This document shows, piece by piece, positions 30,318 through 39,332 of a stretch of 64,000 nt of DNA. The DNA is from Hydrogenophaga sp. (lineage in GTDB: Bacteria > Pseudomonadota > Gammaproteobacteria > Burkholderiales > Burkholderiaceae_C), in assembly GCA_018333605.1 (NCBI GenBank), contig JAGXSV010000043.1:1-64000 (forward strand), in the 5' to 3' direction. The notes beneath the pieces are model-generated. The model saw nothing but the letters and a program-made list of their open reading frames with translations, made no database searches and was not told the origin of the DNA. Position numbers and translations under genes: made by a program. Position 1 is the stretch's first letter. Each line of letters starts with the position of its first letter.

Positions 30318-31403
30318 ATGAACCCGTCCGGCACACCCACCTGGCTCAGACGCACCATCGTCGCCGCCCTGCTCGGCGGCCTGCTGATCGTTGGCTTCGT
30401 CATCCTGCGGCCCTTCCTGACCGCGGTGGCCTGGGCGGCGATCCTGGTCTACGTCTCCTGGCCGCTGCACCTGCGGCTGCTCGCAAGCCTGGGTGGGCGA
30501 CGCTTCTGGTCGGCGCTGGCGATGACCTTGCTGTTCGCGCTGGTGTTCGGTGCAACGCTGCTGTGGCTCACCTTGCTGCTGCAACGCGAGGGCCTGGTGG
30601 CGGTGCGTGAAATTGCCGCCTTGCTGCGCAACGGCGTGGATCTGCCCGAAGCGCTCGTCGGCATCCCCTGGCTCGGCCCGTGGTTGCAGGAGCGCCTGGT
30701 CGAACTCGGTGGCGACCCGGCCGCCTGGGGACGTCAGCTCGCCGAATGGGGCGAGCAGTGGGGCGAACGGATCGGCGCGCAGGTCATGGGCCTGCTCGGC
30801 GACCTCGGTCTCAACGCGCTGCGCTTCACCGTGGCGCTGCTCACCGCCTTCTTTCTCTTTCGCGACGGCGAACGTCTGCTGGCCGAAACGCGGCGCGTGC
30901 TGCTGGACCTGCTTGGCACGCGCGTGGACGGCTACCTCGAAGCCATCGGTGACACCACGCGAGCGGTGGTCTACGGCCTGCTGCTGGCTGCGGTCGTGCA
31001 GGGTGTCATGGCCGGTCTGGGCTACTGGGTGGCCGGGGTGACGGCACCGGTGTTCTGGGGTGCGACAACCGCGCTGGTGGCGCTGATTCCGTTCGGCGCG
31101 CCGCTGATTTGGGGTTCGCTCGGCGTCTGGCTGCTGGCGCGCGGCGACACCGCCGCGGGCGTCGGCCTGCTGCTGTGGGGGGCGCTGGCGGTGAGCTGGA
31201 TCGATAATCTGGTGCGCCCCTGGGTCATCAGCGGCGTGTCCAACATCCCGTTCCTGCTGGTGCTGTTCGGCGTGCTCGGCGGCCTCGCGGCATTCGGGTT
31301 GATCGGGCTGTTCGTCGGACCGGTGATCCTGGCCATCTTGCTCGCGCTGTGGCGCGAATGGGCAACCGACACGGGCCACCACCCCCCTCGACCCGGGGCC
31401 TGA
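30318..31403 (+). CDS. AI-2E family transporter (PerM/YdiK-like)
   Basis: A polytopic inner-membrane protein of 361 residues with about eight spans. Its C-terminal segment DNLVRPWVISGVSNIPFLLV and VLGGLAAFGLIGLFVGPVIL are the strongest family marks. Members were named for autoinducer-2 export, but some act as Na+/H+ antiporters, so the actual substrate should be left open; the nearby Mrp and P-type pumps make an ion role possible. It is 48 bp downstream of the L,D-transpeptidase. Confidence 0.87.
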   Translation: MNPSGTPTWLRRTIVAALLGGLLIVGFVILRPFLTAVAWAAILVYVSWPLHLRLLASLGGRRFWSALAMTLLFALVFGATLLWLTLLLQREGLVAVREIAALLRNGVDLPEALVGIPWLGPWLQERLVELGGDPAAWGRQLAEWGEQWGERIGAQVMGLLGDLGLNALRFTVALLTAFFLFRDGERLLAETRRVLLDLLGTRVDGYLEAIGDTTRAVVYGLLLAAVVQGVMAGLGYWVAGVTAPVFWGATTALVALIPFGAPLIWGSLGVWLLARGDTAAGVGLLLWGALAVSWIDNLVRPWVISGVSNIPFLLVLFGVLGGLAAFGLIGLFVGPVILAILLALWREWATDTGHHPPRPGA

Positions 31404-31443
31404 AAGCGCCCCCAGGCGGTGACAAAGGTCCGTCGCTGCCCTG

Positions 31444-32094
31444 TCAGCGTCGGCGCAACAGGCGCCGACCGATGACGGCGGCCACGGCGAGCCCCGCCAG
31501 CAGCACGGCCACGAAAGCCGCGAAGCGGTTTTCGATCAGCGCCGCACTCAGGTACACCGCCCACAGCGCAAACGGCAATTCGGAGGCCAGCAGCACCGGC
31601 CAGAACTTCGTCAGCGGGTAGCGCATGATGCCCAACGCGAAACTCGGCATCTCCGACGGCAGGGCCAGTTTCAGCAGCGCGACCTCGGCCACGCTCATGC
31701 GCACCGACAGCAGTTCGGCGTAGTGGTCCAGCGTCTCTGCGGGGACGAAGAACAGGGTGGCGCGGCGACCGAAAAGATGGCCAATCAGGTAGGCCAGGTT
31801 GGCACCCAAGAACCAGCCGCCCGTGAGCAGCAGCAGCGTCTCGCCCTGGCCCCAGGCGTACACCGCCACCGGCACCACCGCGATGCTGGAGAACAGCACC
31901 AGCATCGCCGAGAGCGCCGCCAGCACAACAAAAGCCAGTCGGCTGACCAGCGGCTGGCTCTCGACGTAGTCCTTGCTGAACTGCAGCGCGTCGATGAAGG
32001 TCGCATGCAGCGACGCCGAAGCCCACAGCAAGGCCGCCAGTGCAATGATGACCGCGGCCAGCAGGACCTGACGGCGCACAGGATTTTGAATCAT
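31444..32094 (-). CDS. VTT-domain (TVP38/DedA-like) membrane protein, copy 1
   Basis: A 216-residue inner-membrane protein with the VTT-domain fold: two re-entrant loops and several spans. AFVVLAALSAMLVLFSSIAVVPVAVYAW and GGWFLGANLAYLIGHLFGR are the conserved parts, followed by LPSEMPSFALGIMRYP. Proteins of this superfamily are linked to lipid flipping and envelope maintenance; a scramblase role for this one is inference only. It is convergent with the AI-2E gene. A second, quite different VTT protein lies at 37579-38235. Confidence 0.8.
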   Translation of the reverse strand: MIQNPVRRQVLLAAVIIALAALLWASASLHATFIDALQFSKDYVESQPLVSRLAFVVLAALSAMLVLFSSIAVVPVAVYAWGQGETLLLLTGGWFLGANLAYLIGHLFGRRATLFFVPAETLDHYAELLSVRMSVAEVALLKLALPSEMPSFALGIMRYPLTKFWPVLLASELPFALWAVYLSAALIENRFAAFVAVLLAGLAVAAVIGRRLLRRR

Positions 32095-32367
32095 CCTAGA
32101 AACGGCAGTTGGACAGGCCCGAGTGGGCTGTCAGGGGGTGTGCTGGCAAGGCGCGACGACGCCGCTGGCTACTGCCAGCAAGAAGGAGCAACGCGGCCAG
32201 CGCACTGCCTGGCGGCTCAATCGGGTCTGTAGCGCCGTCACCCGCTAGGTGAGCGCCACCGTGGTCAACATCGTCCATGTTCGTGGGCCTTTTCAGCATA
32301 AAGAGCGCGGTCAACTGCCGTGTCCAGGATCATCCCGGGATTATCGACACATGCGGTCCGCGCCCGG

Positions 32368-33606
32368 TCATGGCGGCTCGATCAGCGGACACGCGCTCGG
32401 GTTCACGGCGAGTTTCTTCGCGATGATGTCCGGGGCCCGCGTGCCCAGGTAGTGCGCAATCGTCTCGACGCGTATCTTCACCGAGCCGGCTGGCTTGGTC
32501 GCATCCAGGTCCTGAAACGAGAAGAACAGCGTGCCCGAGCGCTCGACGATGGCCTGCACCGGCGAGTAGGTCGGCTGGTCCATGCCGCATTCGTAGCTCG
32601 CCAGCCGCACCACGCAGGCGATCCACGGCATGCGCGCCGCGAACTTTGCGCCCCACAGGATCTCGTTGGTGTTGGCGCTGTACGAGGACGGCCAGACGTC
32701 GTGGATGTCCAGCGGCGAGCGGATGTGGCCCGCAGCGATGTCGGCGTCGAACATCCAGTGCAGCAGATCGTCGTCGGTGGGCAGGTGCTGCGCCCACAGC
32801 ACCGGGTAACCGCGGGCCTGCAGATCGGTCTCGATCTCGTGGCCGATGCCCGGGTCCATGTGGTAGGGCCGCGCCAGCACCAGGATGCAGGGGCGCTGCG
32901 CGCGCGCGCACTGCTCGAGGAGCTCGCGGGATCGGGCGCGCAGGCGCCGGTCCCAGGCCTCGAGCGCGCGAAAGCCGGCGTCCACCGCGCGCCGGGTTTC
33001 CTCCAGCGTCAGCCCGGGCATCGCGTCCTTGAAGCCGGCGTGCAGCTGCTTGGGCAGCACCGGCGGGTCGGCCAGCGAGACGAAGGGCGCGACGTAGCGC
33101 ACGCCGGCCTCGGCGAAGGCGTCGCGCTCCTTGAGGAAGCCGGCCTTGATGTTCTCCGGCCCCGCCATCACGCGCGGGCACGAAAGCGAGGCGGTGACGT
33201 GAGTGCCCAGGAAGGACGGCAGCGTGTAGATCATGGGCACGAACAGGATGTCGATCTTGCGCTTGCTGCGCGCCAGCAGCTCGCCGTAATGCCCGGACAT
33301 GCACTTGACCGGGTAGCAGCAGTCCACCGTGCCGCGCCCCATGGCGTGGCTGCGCCCCTGCTCCTCCGAGGTGTCGGACGAGAACTCGATGCGCCGCGGA
33401 TCGATGCCCAGAGCGCTCAGAAAGCCGATCCAGAACTGGTGCGTCGACCACATGTTGAGCACGCGCGGAATGCCCACGCGCAGCAGCCCGCGGTCCTTGG
33501 GCGCCGCCGCGGCAGGCGCAGGCTTCTCAGTCAGCGCTGTGGAGCTCGACGCGGGTGGGCTTGAAGGCGGCGTCTCGAACCAGTTCAGCAATGTTCGGGT
33601 GGGCAC
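32368..33606 (-). CDS. 2-hydroxyacyl-CoA dehydratase-activase related protein (DUF2229/HgdB-like)
   Basis: A 412-residue soluble protein, last of a three-gene reverse-strand unit. It matches the DUF2229/HgdB-like part of the large multidomain 'CoA activase' proteins of anaerobes: LLRVGIPRVLNMWSTHQFWI, GTVDCCYPVKCMSGHYGELL, FVPMIYTLPSFLGT, CILVLARPYHMDPGIGHEIE and LASYECGMDQPTYSP. The conserved cysteines (DCCYPVKC, YECG) could hold an iron-sulfur cluster. The gene overlaps the activase by 80 bp, suggesting descent from one longer reading frame or strong translational coupling. Substrate unknown. Confidence 0.82.
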   Translation of the reverse strand: MPTRTLLNWFETPPSSPPASSSTALTEKPAPAAAAPKDRGLLRVGIPRVLNMWSTHQFWIGFLSALGIDPRRIEFSSDTSEEQGRSHAMGRGTVDCCYPVKCMSGHYGELLARSKRKIDILFVPMIYTLPSFLGTHVTASLSCPRVMAGPENIKAGFLKERDAFAEAGVRYVAPFVSLADPPVLPKQLHAGFKDAMPGLTLEETRRAVDAGFRALEAWDRRLRARSRELLEQCARAQRPCILVLARPYHMDPGIGHEIETDLQARGYPVLWAQHLPTDDDLLHWMFDADIAAGHIRSPLDIHDVWPSSYSANTNEILWGAKFAARMPWIACVVRLASYECGMDQPTYSPVQAIVERSGTLFFSFQDLDATKPAGSVKIRVETIAHYLGTRAPDIIAKKLAVNPSACPLIEPP

Positions 33607-35710
33607 GGCGGGCTTCCTCCAATTGGGCTTTCGCCACTTTCATCTCGTTTAGGTCCTCGAGCAGGCCCTTGGGGCAGGTGTGGCCACTGATGACACGCTC
33701 CCACCCCGCATCGAGCGGCACCAGGCTCCAGGGGCGCCCGGCGGCGCCGGGGATGCGCACGTCGATGAAGGTGCGCCGACAGTTGACGGTGCACCAGTGG
33801 CAGGTGGTGTGCTCGTTGGTGGTGGCGGTGTACTCGAGCGACTCGATCAGCGCGTAGCCGCGAAAGCGCGTCGGCGCGCCGGACTTCGCCCAGTCGATCG
33901 CGCACAGCGCGGCGCCGATCGCGCCGGCCTCGCCCGCGTGGGGGTGCACGACGACCTCGGCGTCCGGCACCTTGCTGCGGATGAAGTCGATCTGCGCCTT
34001 GACCACCGCCAGGTTGCGGTGGGTGCCGCCCTGCAGCACGAACTTGCGCCCGGCGGCGGCCAGGTTCTGGATCTGCCCCGCGTAGACCCAGACGTTGAGC
34101 GGCAGCACCGCAGCCAGCCCGGCCATGATCTCCTCGCGCGACCAGCCTTTGCGCTGCTGGTTGACGATGTCGGACTGCAGGAACACGCCGCAGCCCATGG
34201 CCAGTGCCGGCACCGAGCGCGCCTCGAAGGCGCGCTCGGCGTACTCGTCGAGCGGCACCCGGTAGCGCTCGGCCACGCCCTGCAGGAAGGCGCCGTTGCC
34301 CGACGAGCACTGCGAGTTCAGCCGGAAGTCGGCCACCGTGCCCTGGCGCAGCAGCATGATCTTCACGTCGCAGCCGCCGACGTCGCAGATCACGTCGGCA
34401 TCGGGGAAGCAGCGCAGCGCCGAGGTCGCGTGCGCCACCGTCTCGACCACCGCGACGTCGGCGCCGACGATGTCCTTCAGCAGGTCCTTGCCGTAGCCGG
34501 TGACGCCGAGCGCGGCGATACGCTCGAAGCCGGCGCCGCGCACCTCGCGCATGAGCGCCTTGGCGTCCTCAATCGGGTTGCCGTGTGAGGGTGCGTAGCA
34601 ACTCGCCAGCAAGTCACCGGCGAGCGACAGCACCACCGCCTTGGCCGTTGTGCTGCCGAAGTCGCAACCGACCGCCACCGGTGCGCCGAGCTGCGTCGGC
34701 GCGACAGCGGGCAGGCTGGCCCGCGGCGTGCCGTAGCTGTGCATGAAGCTGGCGAGTTCTTGTGCGTCGGCGACCAGCCCCTTGGCGCCCTCGCGCGCCT
34801 TGTGCTCGTGCTGCCCCTCTTCGATCCACCAGCGCAGCCGCTCGGTGCCGGTATAGACACCCACCTGCGGCGCCTCGCCGTGGCCGATCTCGACGCAGCC
34901 GATGCAGGCGTAGTACAGCGCGTCGCCGGGCACCACGATCAGCGACTCGGGGCTCGCCCCTGCGGGCAGTTCGACATGGCGCTCGCGCCACAGCCGCGCG
35001 AGGTGGTGCCGCCACGCCTGCTGCAAGCCCTTGAAGAACAGGTTCGGCCCGCCCAGCAGCAGCACCTGCGGCATCGGCGTGTTGCCCTTGGTCAGCGTGG
35101 CCAGGTTCTGGTAGACCACGGCCTCGAACAGGCTGGCGATGATCTCTTCGACCGGCACGCCGCTCTTGACCAGCGTGTTCGCGTCGGCCTCGGCGAAGAT
35201 GCCGCACTTGGAACTGATCTTGTGCAGCGTGCGGCCGCTGTAGTCCATCGCCGCCAGCCGCTCGGGCGCGATCTGCAGCTTGCGCGCCGTTTTTTCGATG
35301 AAGGTGCCGGTGCCGCCGCTGCACGCCGACTGCATGTAGACCTGCTTGGACTTGCCGTCGCCGCCGGACGTGAAGAACAGCGTCTTCATGTCCTCGCCGC
35401 CGATCTCGGAGACGAAGCCGACCTCGGGGTGCAGTTTTTCCACCGCCGCGGCCACCGCCACCACCTCCTGCACGAACCGGCCACCGACCAGCGGCGCGAT
35501 CAGCCCGCCGCCCGATCCGGTGATGAAGATGCGGTCGCGACCAGGTGTGAGGCCGCATTCGTCCTCCATGCGGCGCAGGAAGTCGAGCACCGTCTCGGCC
35601 TGCCGGGTGTCGTGGCGCCGGTAGTCGCGCCAGCGCACCACGCCGCCCTCGTCGGCAAGGGCCTTGACGGTGGTGGATCCGATGTCCAGACCGACGAATT
35701 TCATTGTCAT
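33527..35710 (-). CDS. Tandem BadF/BcrA-type ATPase: acyl-CoA dehydratase activase
   Basis: A 727-residue protein with two ASKHA-fold activase domains and a Cys-rich C-terminus. Domain 1 starts KFVGLDIGSTTVKALADE and has the cluster cysteines in CSGGTGTF and SSKCGIFAEAD. Domain 2 starts VAVGCDFGSTTAKAVVLS and has CSSGNGAF and GCGVFLQSD. Such ATPases inject an electron, at the cost of ATP, into a partner dehydratase. The tail carries TTCHWCTVNC and SGHTCPKG. The track lists 1,161 residues, but everything before MTMKFVGLD overlaps the HgdB-like gene in another frame and is low-complexity shadow. It starts in an ATGA overlap with the preceding gene. Confidence 0.88.
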   Translation of the reverse strand: MTMKFVGLDIGSTTVKALADEGGVVRWRDYRRHDTRQAETVLDFLRRMEDECGLTPGRDRIFITGSGGGLIAPLVGGRFVQEVVAVAAAVEKLHPEVGFVSEIGGEDMKTLFFTSGGDGKSKQVYMQSACSGGTGTFIEKTARKLQIAPERLAAMDYSGRTLHKISSKCGIFAEADANTLVKSGVPVEEIIASLFEAVVYQNLATLTKGNTPMPQVLLLGGPNLFFKGLQQAWRHHLARLWRERHVELPAGASPESLIVVPGDALYYACIGCVEIGHGEAPQVGVYTGTERLRWWIEEGQHEHKAREGAKGLVADAQELASFMHSYGTPRASLPAVAPTQLGAPVAVGCDFGSTTAKAVVLSLAGDLLASCYAPSHGNPIEDAKALMREVRGAGFERIAALGVTGYGKDLLKDIVGADVAVVETVAHATSALRCFPDADVICDVGGCDVKIMLLRQGTVADFRLNSQCSSGNGAFLQGVAERYRVPLDEYAERAFEARSVPALAMGCGVFLQSDIVNQQRKGWSREEIMAGLAAVLPLNVWVYAGQIQNLAAAGRKFVLQGGTHRNLAVVKAQIDFIRSKVPDAEVVVHPHAGEAGAIGAALCAIDWAKSGAPTRFRGYALIESLEYTATTNEHTTCHWCTVNCRRTFIDVRIPGAAGRPWSLVPLDAGWERVISGHTCPKGLLEDLNEMKVAKAQLEEARRAHPNIAELVRDAAFKPTRVELHSAD

Positions 35711-37350
35711 TGCCGCTCCTTCGCCACGTGCAGCGCCAGGTTGGCCGCGGTGCCGACGACGCCGTGGTGCGGCACGCGGTAGGTGGCGCGCGAGAGCTCG
35801 GGCCGGGCCGCGACGGCGGCGGCGACCTCGTCGTGCGTCATGCCGATGCGCTCCAGCACCGACGCGTACTCGTGCTGGGCGCGCTTCTTGGCTTCGGTCA
35901 GGATCATCTGGCAGCGCGACAGCGCATGCACCTCGGCGTCGCCCTTGATCTCGATCGGCGCGTACAGCAGATCGGGATGCTTGCCCAGCACCGCCGCCAT
36001 CGCGCCGATGCTCATCGTGTTGGGCATGCAGGCGTAGGGCGACAGCTCGCAGGTCATGTGCGCTTTCTTGCCCAGGTGCGCCCACAGCGCCTTGCCGATC
36101 AGCATGTCGCCTTCGCCGCCACTCATGCGGGCGTTGAAGTACGGCGCAGCGAGCCGACTCAGCTCGGCCTGCTCGGGCAGTTCGCGCGGCACGTCGGCCA
36201 GCGCGCGGCGCATGCGCCCGTAGGTCCAGCGCAGCAGCCCTTGGCCGACGCGGATGCCGGCGTACTTCAGGCGCGCACCGCGCTCGATGCCGATGCGTTC
36301 CTCGAACTCCTGCCCCGCGAAGCGCAGCAGGTAGTCCAGCCACACCGCTACCGCGGCCGGGTAGACCTCGGCGCCCTCGGCCTCGAGCCAGCGGTGGATG
36401 TTGTAGTTCGGGTCCCCCTCCACGGTCTGCAGGTAGAACTCGCCGGTGAGCTTCACCACCGGCTTGACGCGCAGGCGGTCGAGTTCGATGGTGTCGTAGC
36501 GGCGGCGCACCTCGCGCAGCGCGCGCACGAAGTAGCCGGTCGACAGGTGCCAGGCGGCGGCGCCCCACTGCGCGCCCCAACGCGCGCCGCGCCCGGGCCG
36601 CGCGCGCAAGACCTCGCACAGATAGGCCACCGCCTCCTGCGTCACGAGCTCGGTCTGGCCGGGAATTTTTTCGTAGGGTCGGCTCTGGTACTCCAGGTCC
36701 TGTATCACGTCGGCGAGCAGCACCGCCCACACCGCGCCCAGCGTGAAGGGCAGGTTCAGCTCCAGGCCACCTCCCTGGGCCGCGCCCTGATCGAGTTCGT
36801 TCTGCGCCAGCAGGAACATGCGCAGCGAATCGAGTCCGACATTGCGCAGCGCCAGTTCGTAGCTCTGGTGGTACTGCCCGAAGCGGCAGGCCCCGCAGGC
36901 GCCGGCGGTGACGTAGATGTACTCCTGCGCCACGCGCTGCGCGCCGATGCGCGCGGTCTGCTCGCGCAGGAAGTTGGCCAGGTTGCCGGTGGTGAAGCTG
37001 GTCGGGCAGCACTGGCCGATGTCGGCGACTTCGCGACCGGTAAGCAGGTCGGCACGCGTGGCCGTTGGCAGCACCTGGACGCGGTAGCCCAGATTTTCCA
37101 TGGCGGCCTGCATCAGGTGCTCGGCGCGCCAGTGCAGACCGCCGAAGAGCAGGGTGACGCTGTCGCGTTCCTCGCGCGGGAAGGGCCGCGGCTTGTAGGC
37201 CCGGTAGTGACCGCTCTGGCCCTGCGCAGGCGGCGCCGTGCGGGCGGGCAGCGCGACCGCGCCGCGCAGGGCACCCACGGTCGCGGCCTGCGTGACCACC
37301 CGAATCTTGCGCAAGGCGGCATGGCCGTCGCAGTCGTCACCGATCTTCAT
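35707..37350 (-). CDS. 2-hydroxyacyl-CoA dehydratase (HgdB/D-component-like) protein
   Basis: First gene of the three-gene unit; 547 residues. The start MKIGDDCDGHA (37350) follows AGGAG; the track's longer form is rejected. Cys-rich signatures include GQCCPTSFTTGNLANFL, GACGACRFGQYHQSYELAL and CELSPYACMPNTMSIGA, the same patterns seen in the HgdB-like domain of giant CoA-activase proteins. These cysteines likely bind [4Fe-4S]. With the tandem activase it may form an ATP-driven reductive dehydratase or reductase, but which thioester, if any, is used is unknown. Such systems are typical of anaerobes, so low-oxygen use is plausible here. Confidence 0.83.
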   Translation of the reverse strand: MKIGDDCDGHAALRKIRVVTQAATVGALRGAVALPARTAPPAQGQSGHYRAYKPRPFPREERDSVTLLFGGLHWRAEHLMQAAMENLGYRVQVLPTATRADLLTGREVADIGQCCPTSFTTGNLANFLREQTARIGAQRVAQEYIYVTAGACGACRFGQYHQSYELALRNVGLDSLRMFLLAQNELDQGAAQGGGLELNLPFTLGAVWAVLLADVIQDLEYQSRPYEKIPGQTELVTQEAVAYLCEVLRARPGRGARWGAQWGAAAWHLSTGYFVRALREVRRRYDTIELDRLRVKPVVKLTGEFYLQTVEGDPNYNIHRWLEAEGAEVYPAAVAVWLDYLLRFAGQEFEERIGIERGARLKYAGIRVGQGLLRWTYGRMRRALADVPRELPEQAELSRLAAPYFNARMSGGEGDMLIGKALWAHLGKKAHMTCELSPYACMPNTMSIGAMAAVLGKHPDLLYAPIEIKGDAEVHALSRCQMILTEAKKRAQHEYASVLERIGMTHDEVAAAVAARPELSRATYRVPHHGVVGTAANLALHVAKERQ

Positions 37351-37578
37351 TTGTTTTCTCCTGGTTGAACCGGCAACGCAGCCGACATCGATGCAGGACC
37401 CGCATGCAATGCCGCAGGCGCCACAGAATCGACCCTTCCACCTATTCTGCATATGGGAGACCTTTTCGCAACAATGGTTCCGACGGCACCGGGGGCAGCG
37501 GCGATCAGGTCGACGCCTGGATGCGCTGGCTCAATCAAGGCCGTGCCTGCAGGGACAGCGGCACGCACGGCCCTGCCC

Positions 37579-38235
37579 TCAGCGCCGCCGCCGCCCGGCC
37601 CAGGCGCGAGCGGCCAGCACGACGGTAACGGCGGCGAGCAGCGGCCACAGGGTCTGCAGGTTCAGCAGATCGGCCGGTTTGTCGGCGGCCAGGGCGGCGT
37701 GGATGGTCTGGCTGTACAGCCCGGACTTGAGGGCAAAGCCGATCACCGCCGAGGCCAGGAAGGGCGCCAACGGCAGCCGCAGCGTGCCAGCGGTGTAGTT
37801 GATCACCGAGTGCGGGAATCCGGGCGCCAGACGGAGTGCGCATTGCAGCAGGAAGCCGCCTTCGCGCTGCATCAGGTGAAACCCACGGCTGCCCTGGATT
37901 TGCGCCAGCGCCGCGCCGGTGAGCTGGCGCGCGAACCCGTACGCACCCAGCGCGCCGACGCAGCCTCCCACGGTCAGGATCACCGTCGCCGGGCCCGGTG
38001 CGTAGAGCGGGGCGACCAGCCAGAGCAGAGCCGAGCCGGGCAGCGCGAAGGTGAAGAAAAGCACCTGCAGCAGCAGCAGCACGGCGACGAACCACCAGTG
38101 AACCGTCAGGCTGCGCGCCCATTCGAGCCACACACGGAGATCCACGACATCGAACGCCTGGGCGGCCAGGCCTGTCACGGCCAAAACGCCCAACACGAGC
38201 ATCGGCCACCAAGGGGAGAAGCGGTGGCTCGGCAT
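37579..38235 (-). CDS. VTT-domain (TVP38/TMEM64-like) membrane protein, copy 2
   Basis: A 218-residue inner-membrane protein with the VTT-domain core: FFTFALPGSALLWLVAPLYA, GGCVGALGAYGFARQL and the conserved RLAPGFPHSVINYTAGTLRLPL, which is the hallmark of TVP38/TMEM64 proteins. It lies upstream of the HgdB-like gene on the same strand after a 228-bp gap. The other VTT gene sits on the far side of the dehydratase trio, so two related membrane proteins bracket it. Lipid transport or scrambling is inferred from the superfamily only. Confidence 0.8.
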   Translation of the reverse strand: MPSHRFSPWWPMLVLGVLAVTGLAAQAFDVVDLRVWLEWARSLTVHWWFVAVLLLLQVLFFTFALPGSALLWLVAPLYAPGPATVILTVGGCVGALGAYGFARQLTGAALAQIQGSRGFHLMQREGGFLLQCALRLAPGFPHSVINYTAGTLRLPLAPFLASAVIGFALKSGLYSQTIHAALAADKPADLLNLQTLWPLLAAVTVVLAARAWAGRRRR

Positions 38236-38409
38236 GAGCGGAAGATTCTCAGTCTCTCAGCGACGGGGAAGCCATGCACCGCTCCCCCGCCGGGCTGACC
38301 GATGCGGACAGCGCCCGGGGTTTGCCGAGGCCGGCCGCGCAGGCGACCGCAGCCAGCACAAACGCCGTGCGGTCCGACCATTGCTCGCACGGCGTCGTTT
38401 CCATCGGAT

Positions 38410-39045
38410 TCAAGCAGCGGGCTTGACCCAGCGGAAGACGCGCATCGGCGGCAGGTTGCGCCACTCCCAGTCGACCTGGGGCACACCCAGGTGCGGCTCG
38501 GTATAGTCGGCCACGTGGGCGCGTAACTGGTAGGCGACGAAGCGGCCTTCCGGTGCCAGGCAGTCCTTGATGGACGCAACGACAGCTTGCACGGCGTCGA
38601 CCGGCAGTGTCGAGAACGGGATGCCCGAGACGACCACATCCGGCGCCGACAGCTGCCAGTGTTTGAGGTGCAGCGCCAGATCCACAGCACTGCCCTCCTG
38701 CACGACGAGTCGCGGGTCAGCGATGCGCTGCCGCAGCCGTTCGCAAAAGCGTGGATTCAAGTCGATCGCCAGCAGCCGCGCCTGTGGCGCCATGGCCCGC
38801 AGCAAGGCGCGCGTCGTACCACCGGTGCCGGGACCGAGTTCGACCACCACGCGCGCATCGCTCAGAGCGGCCGCCTGCACCACGCGCTGCTCGAGGAAGA
38901 CGGAACTCGGCGCGACGGAGGCGACAGCCAGCGGGCGCGACAAGAATTCACGCAGGAACGCCATGCCGTCGGCGAGGCGTGAGCTGCCAGGGGCAACGAT
39001 CCGGTCGCCGCCGCGAGGCGTGGCAGCGGTGGTGGTGCGCGACAT
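38410..39045 (-). CDS. Class I SAM-dependent methyltransferase, PmtA-like
   Basis: A soluble or membrane-associated protein of about 211 residues with the SAM-binding motif VVVELGPGTGGTTRALL, followed by LLAIDLNPRFCERLRQR and VVSGIPFSTLP. This set is close to the Rhodobacter/Sinorhizobium-type phospholipid N-methyltransferases that turn phosphatidylethanolamine into phosphatidylcholine; rRNA adenine methyltransferase-like relatives cannot be excluded. The N-terminal ADGMAFLREFLSRPLAVASVAPSS is typical of the PmtA group. The start MSRTTTAATP (39045) is favoured over 39096, neither with a strong RBS. It acts on a product made through pssA, if PmtA activity is right. Confidence 0.78.
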   Translation of the reverse strand: MSRTTTAATPRGGDRIVAPGSSRLADGMAFLREFLSRPLAVASVAPSSVFLEQRVVQAAALSDARVVVELGPGTGGTTRALLRAMAPQARLLAIDLNPRFCERLRQRIADPRLVVQEGSAVDLALHLKHWQLSAPDVVVSGIPFSTLPVDAVQAVVASIKDCLAPEGRFVAYQLRAHVADYTEPHLGVPQVDWEWRNLPPMRVFRWVKPAA

Positions 39046-39222
39046 GGCGATGACCTGTTTTTTCTGTTCGGTTGGCACGTGGACTCCAGGTGGCATGCGG
39101 GTGTCAACCCCGCGAAGTCGATGGGAACGGGCAATAGCGGGGCCAGCGCATCAAAGACGTCATTCGGAGGCACTCCCGACGGGATCGTTCCCACGATCCC
39201 CGAATGATCGGCAACCCACCGC

Positions 39223-39236
39223 TTGATTATCACCAA
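39223..39236. promoter_or_regulatory. Possible FNR/ANR-like box
   Basis: TTGATTATCACCAA matches the TTGAT-N4-ATCAA consensus with one mismatch in the second half. It lies about 180 bp upstream of the methyltransferase start and upstream of no other intact gene. The stress-protein and FtsH/KefB wrecks next to it suggest a formerly oxygen-controlled region. A chance match is quite possible. Confidence 0.3.
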
Positions 39237-39332
39237 CGCTCCAGCCTCGCGCGGGTGCCGACCGTATTGCGCCGGCTCGCACCAGCAGGCCCGGCGCGCA
39301 AGGTGTGCATGCTACCGGACCGGACACAACCG

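Noticed and set aside
28371-31382. 1003-aa reverse ORF spanning MFS end, L,D-transpeptidase and AI-2E gene
   Set aside because: Covers three recognisable forward genes, has no motif, and is Gln/Arg/Gly-rich shadow.
35711-37012. N-terminal 434 residues of the 1161-aa reverse ORF
   Set aside because: They overlap the HgdB-like gene in another frame and are low-complexity; the activase starts at MTMKFVGLD (35710).
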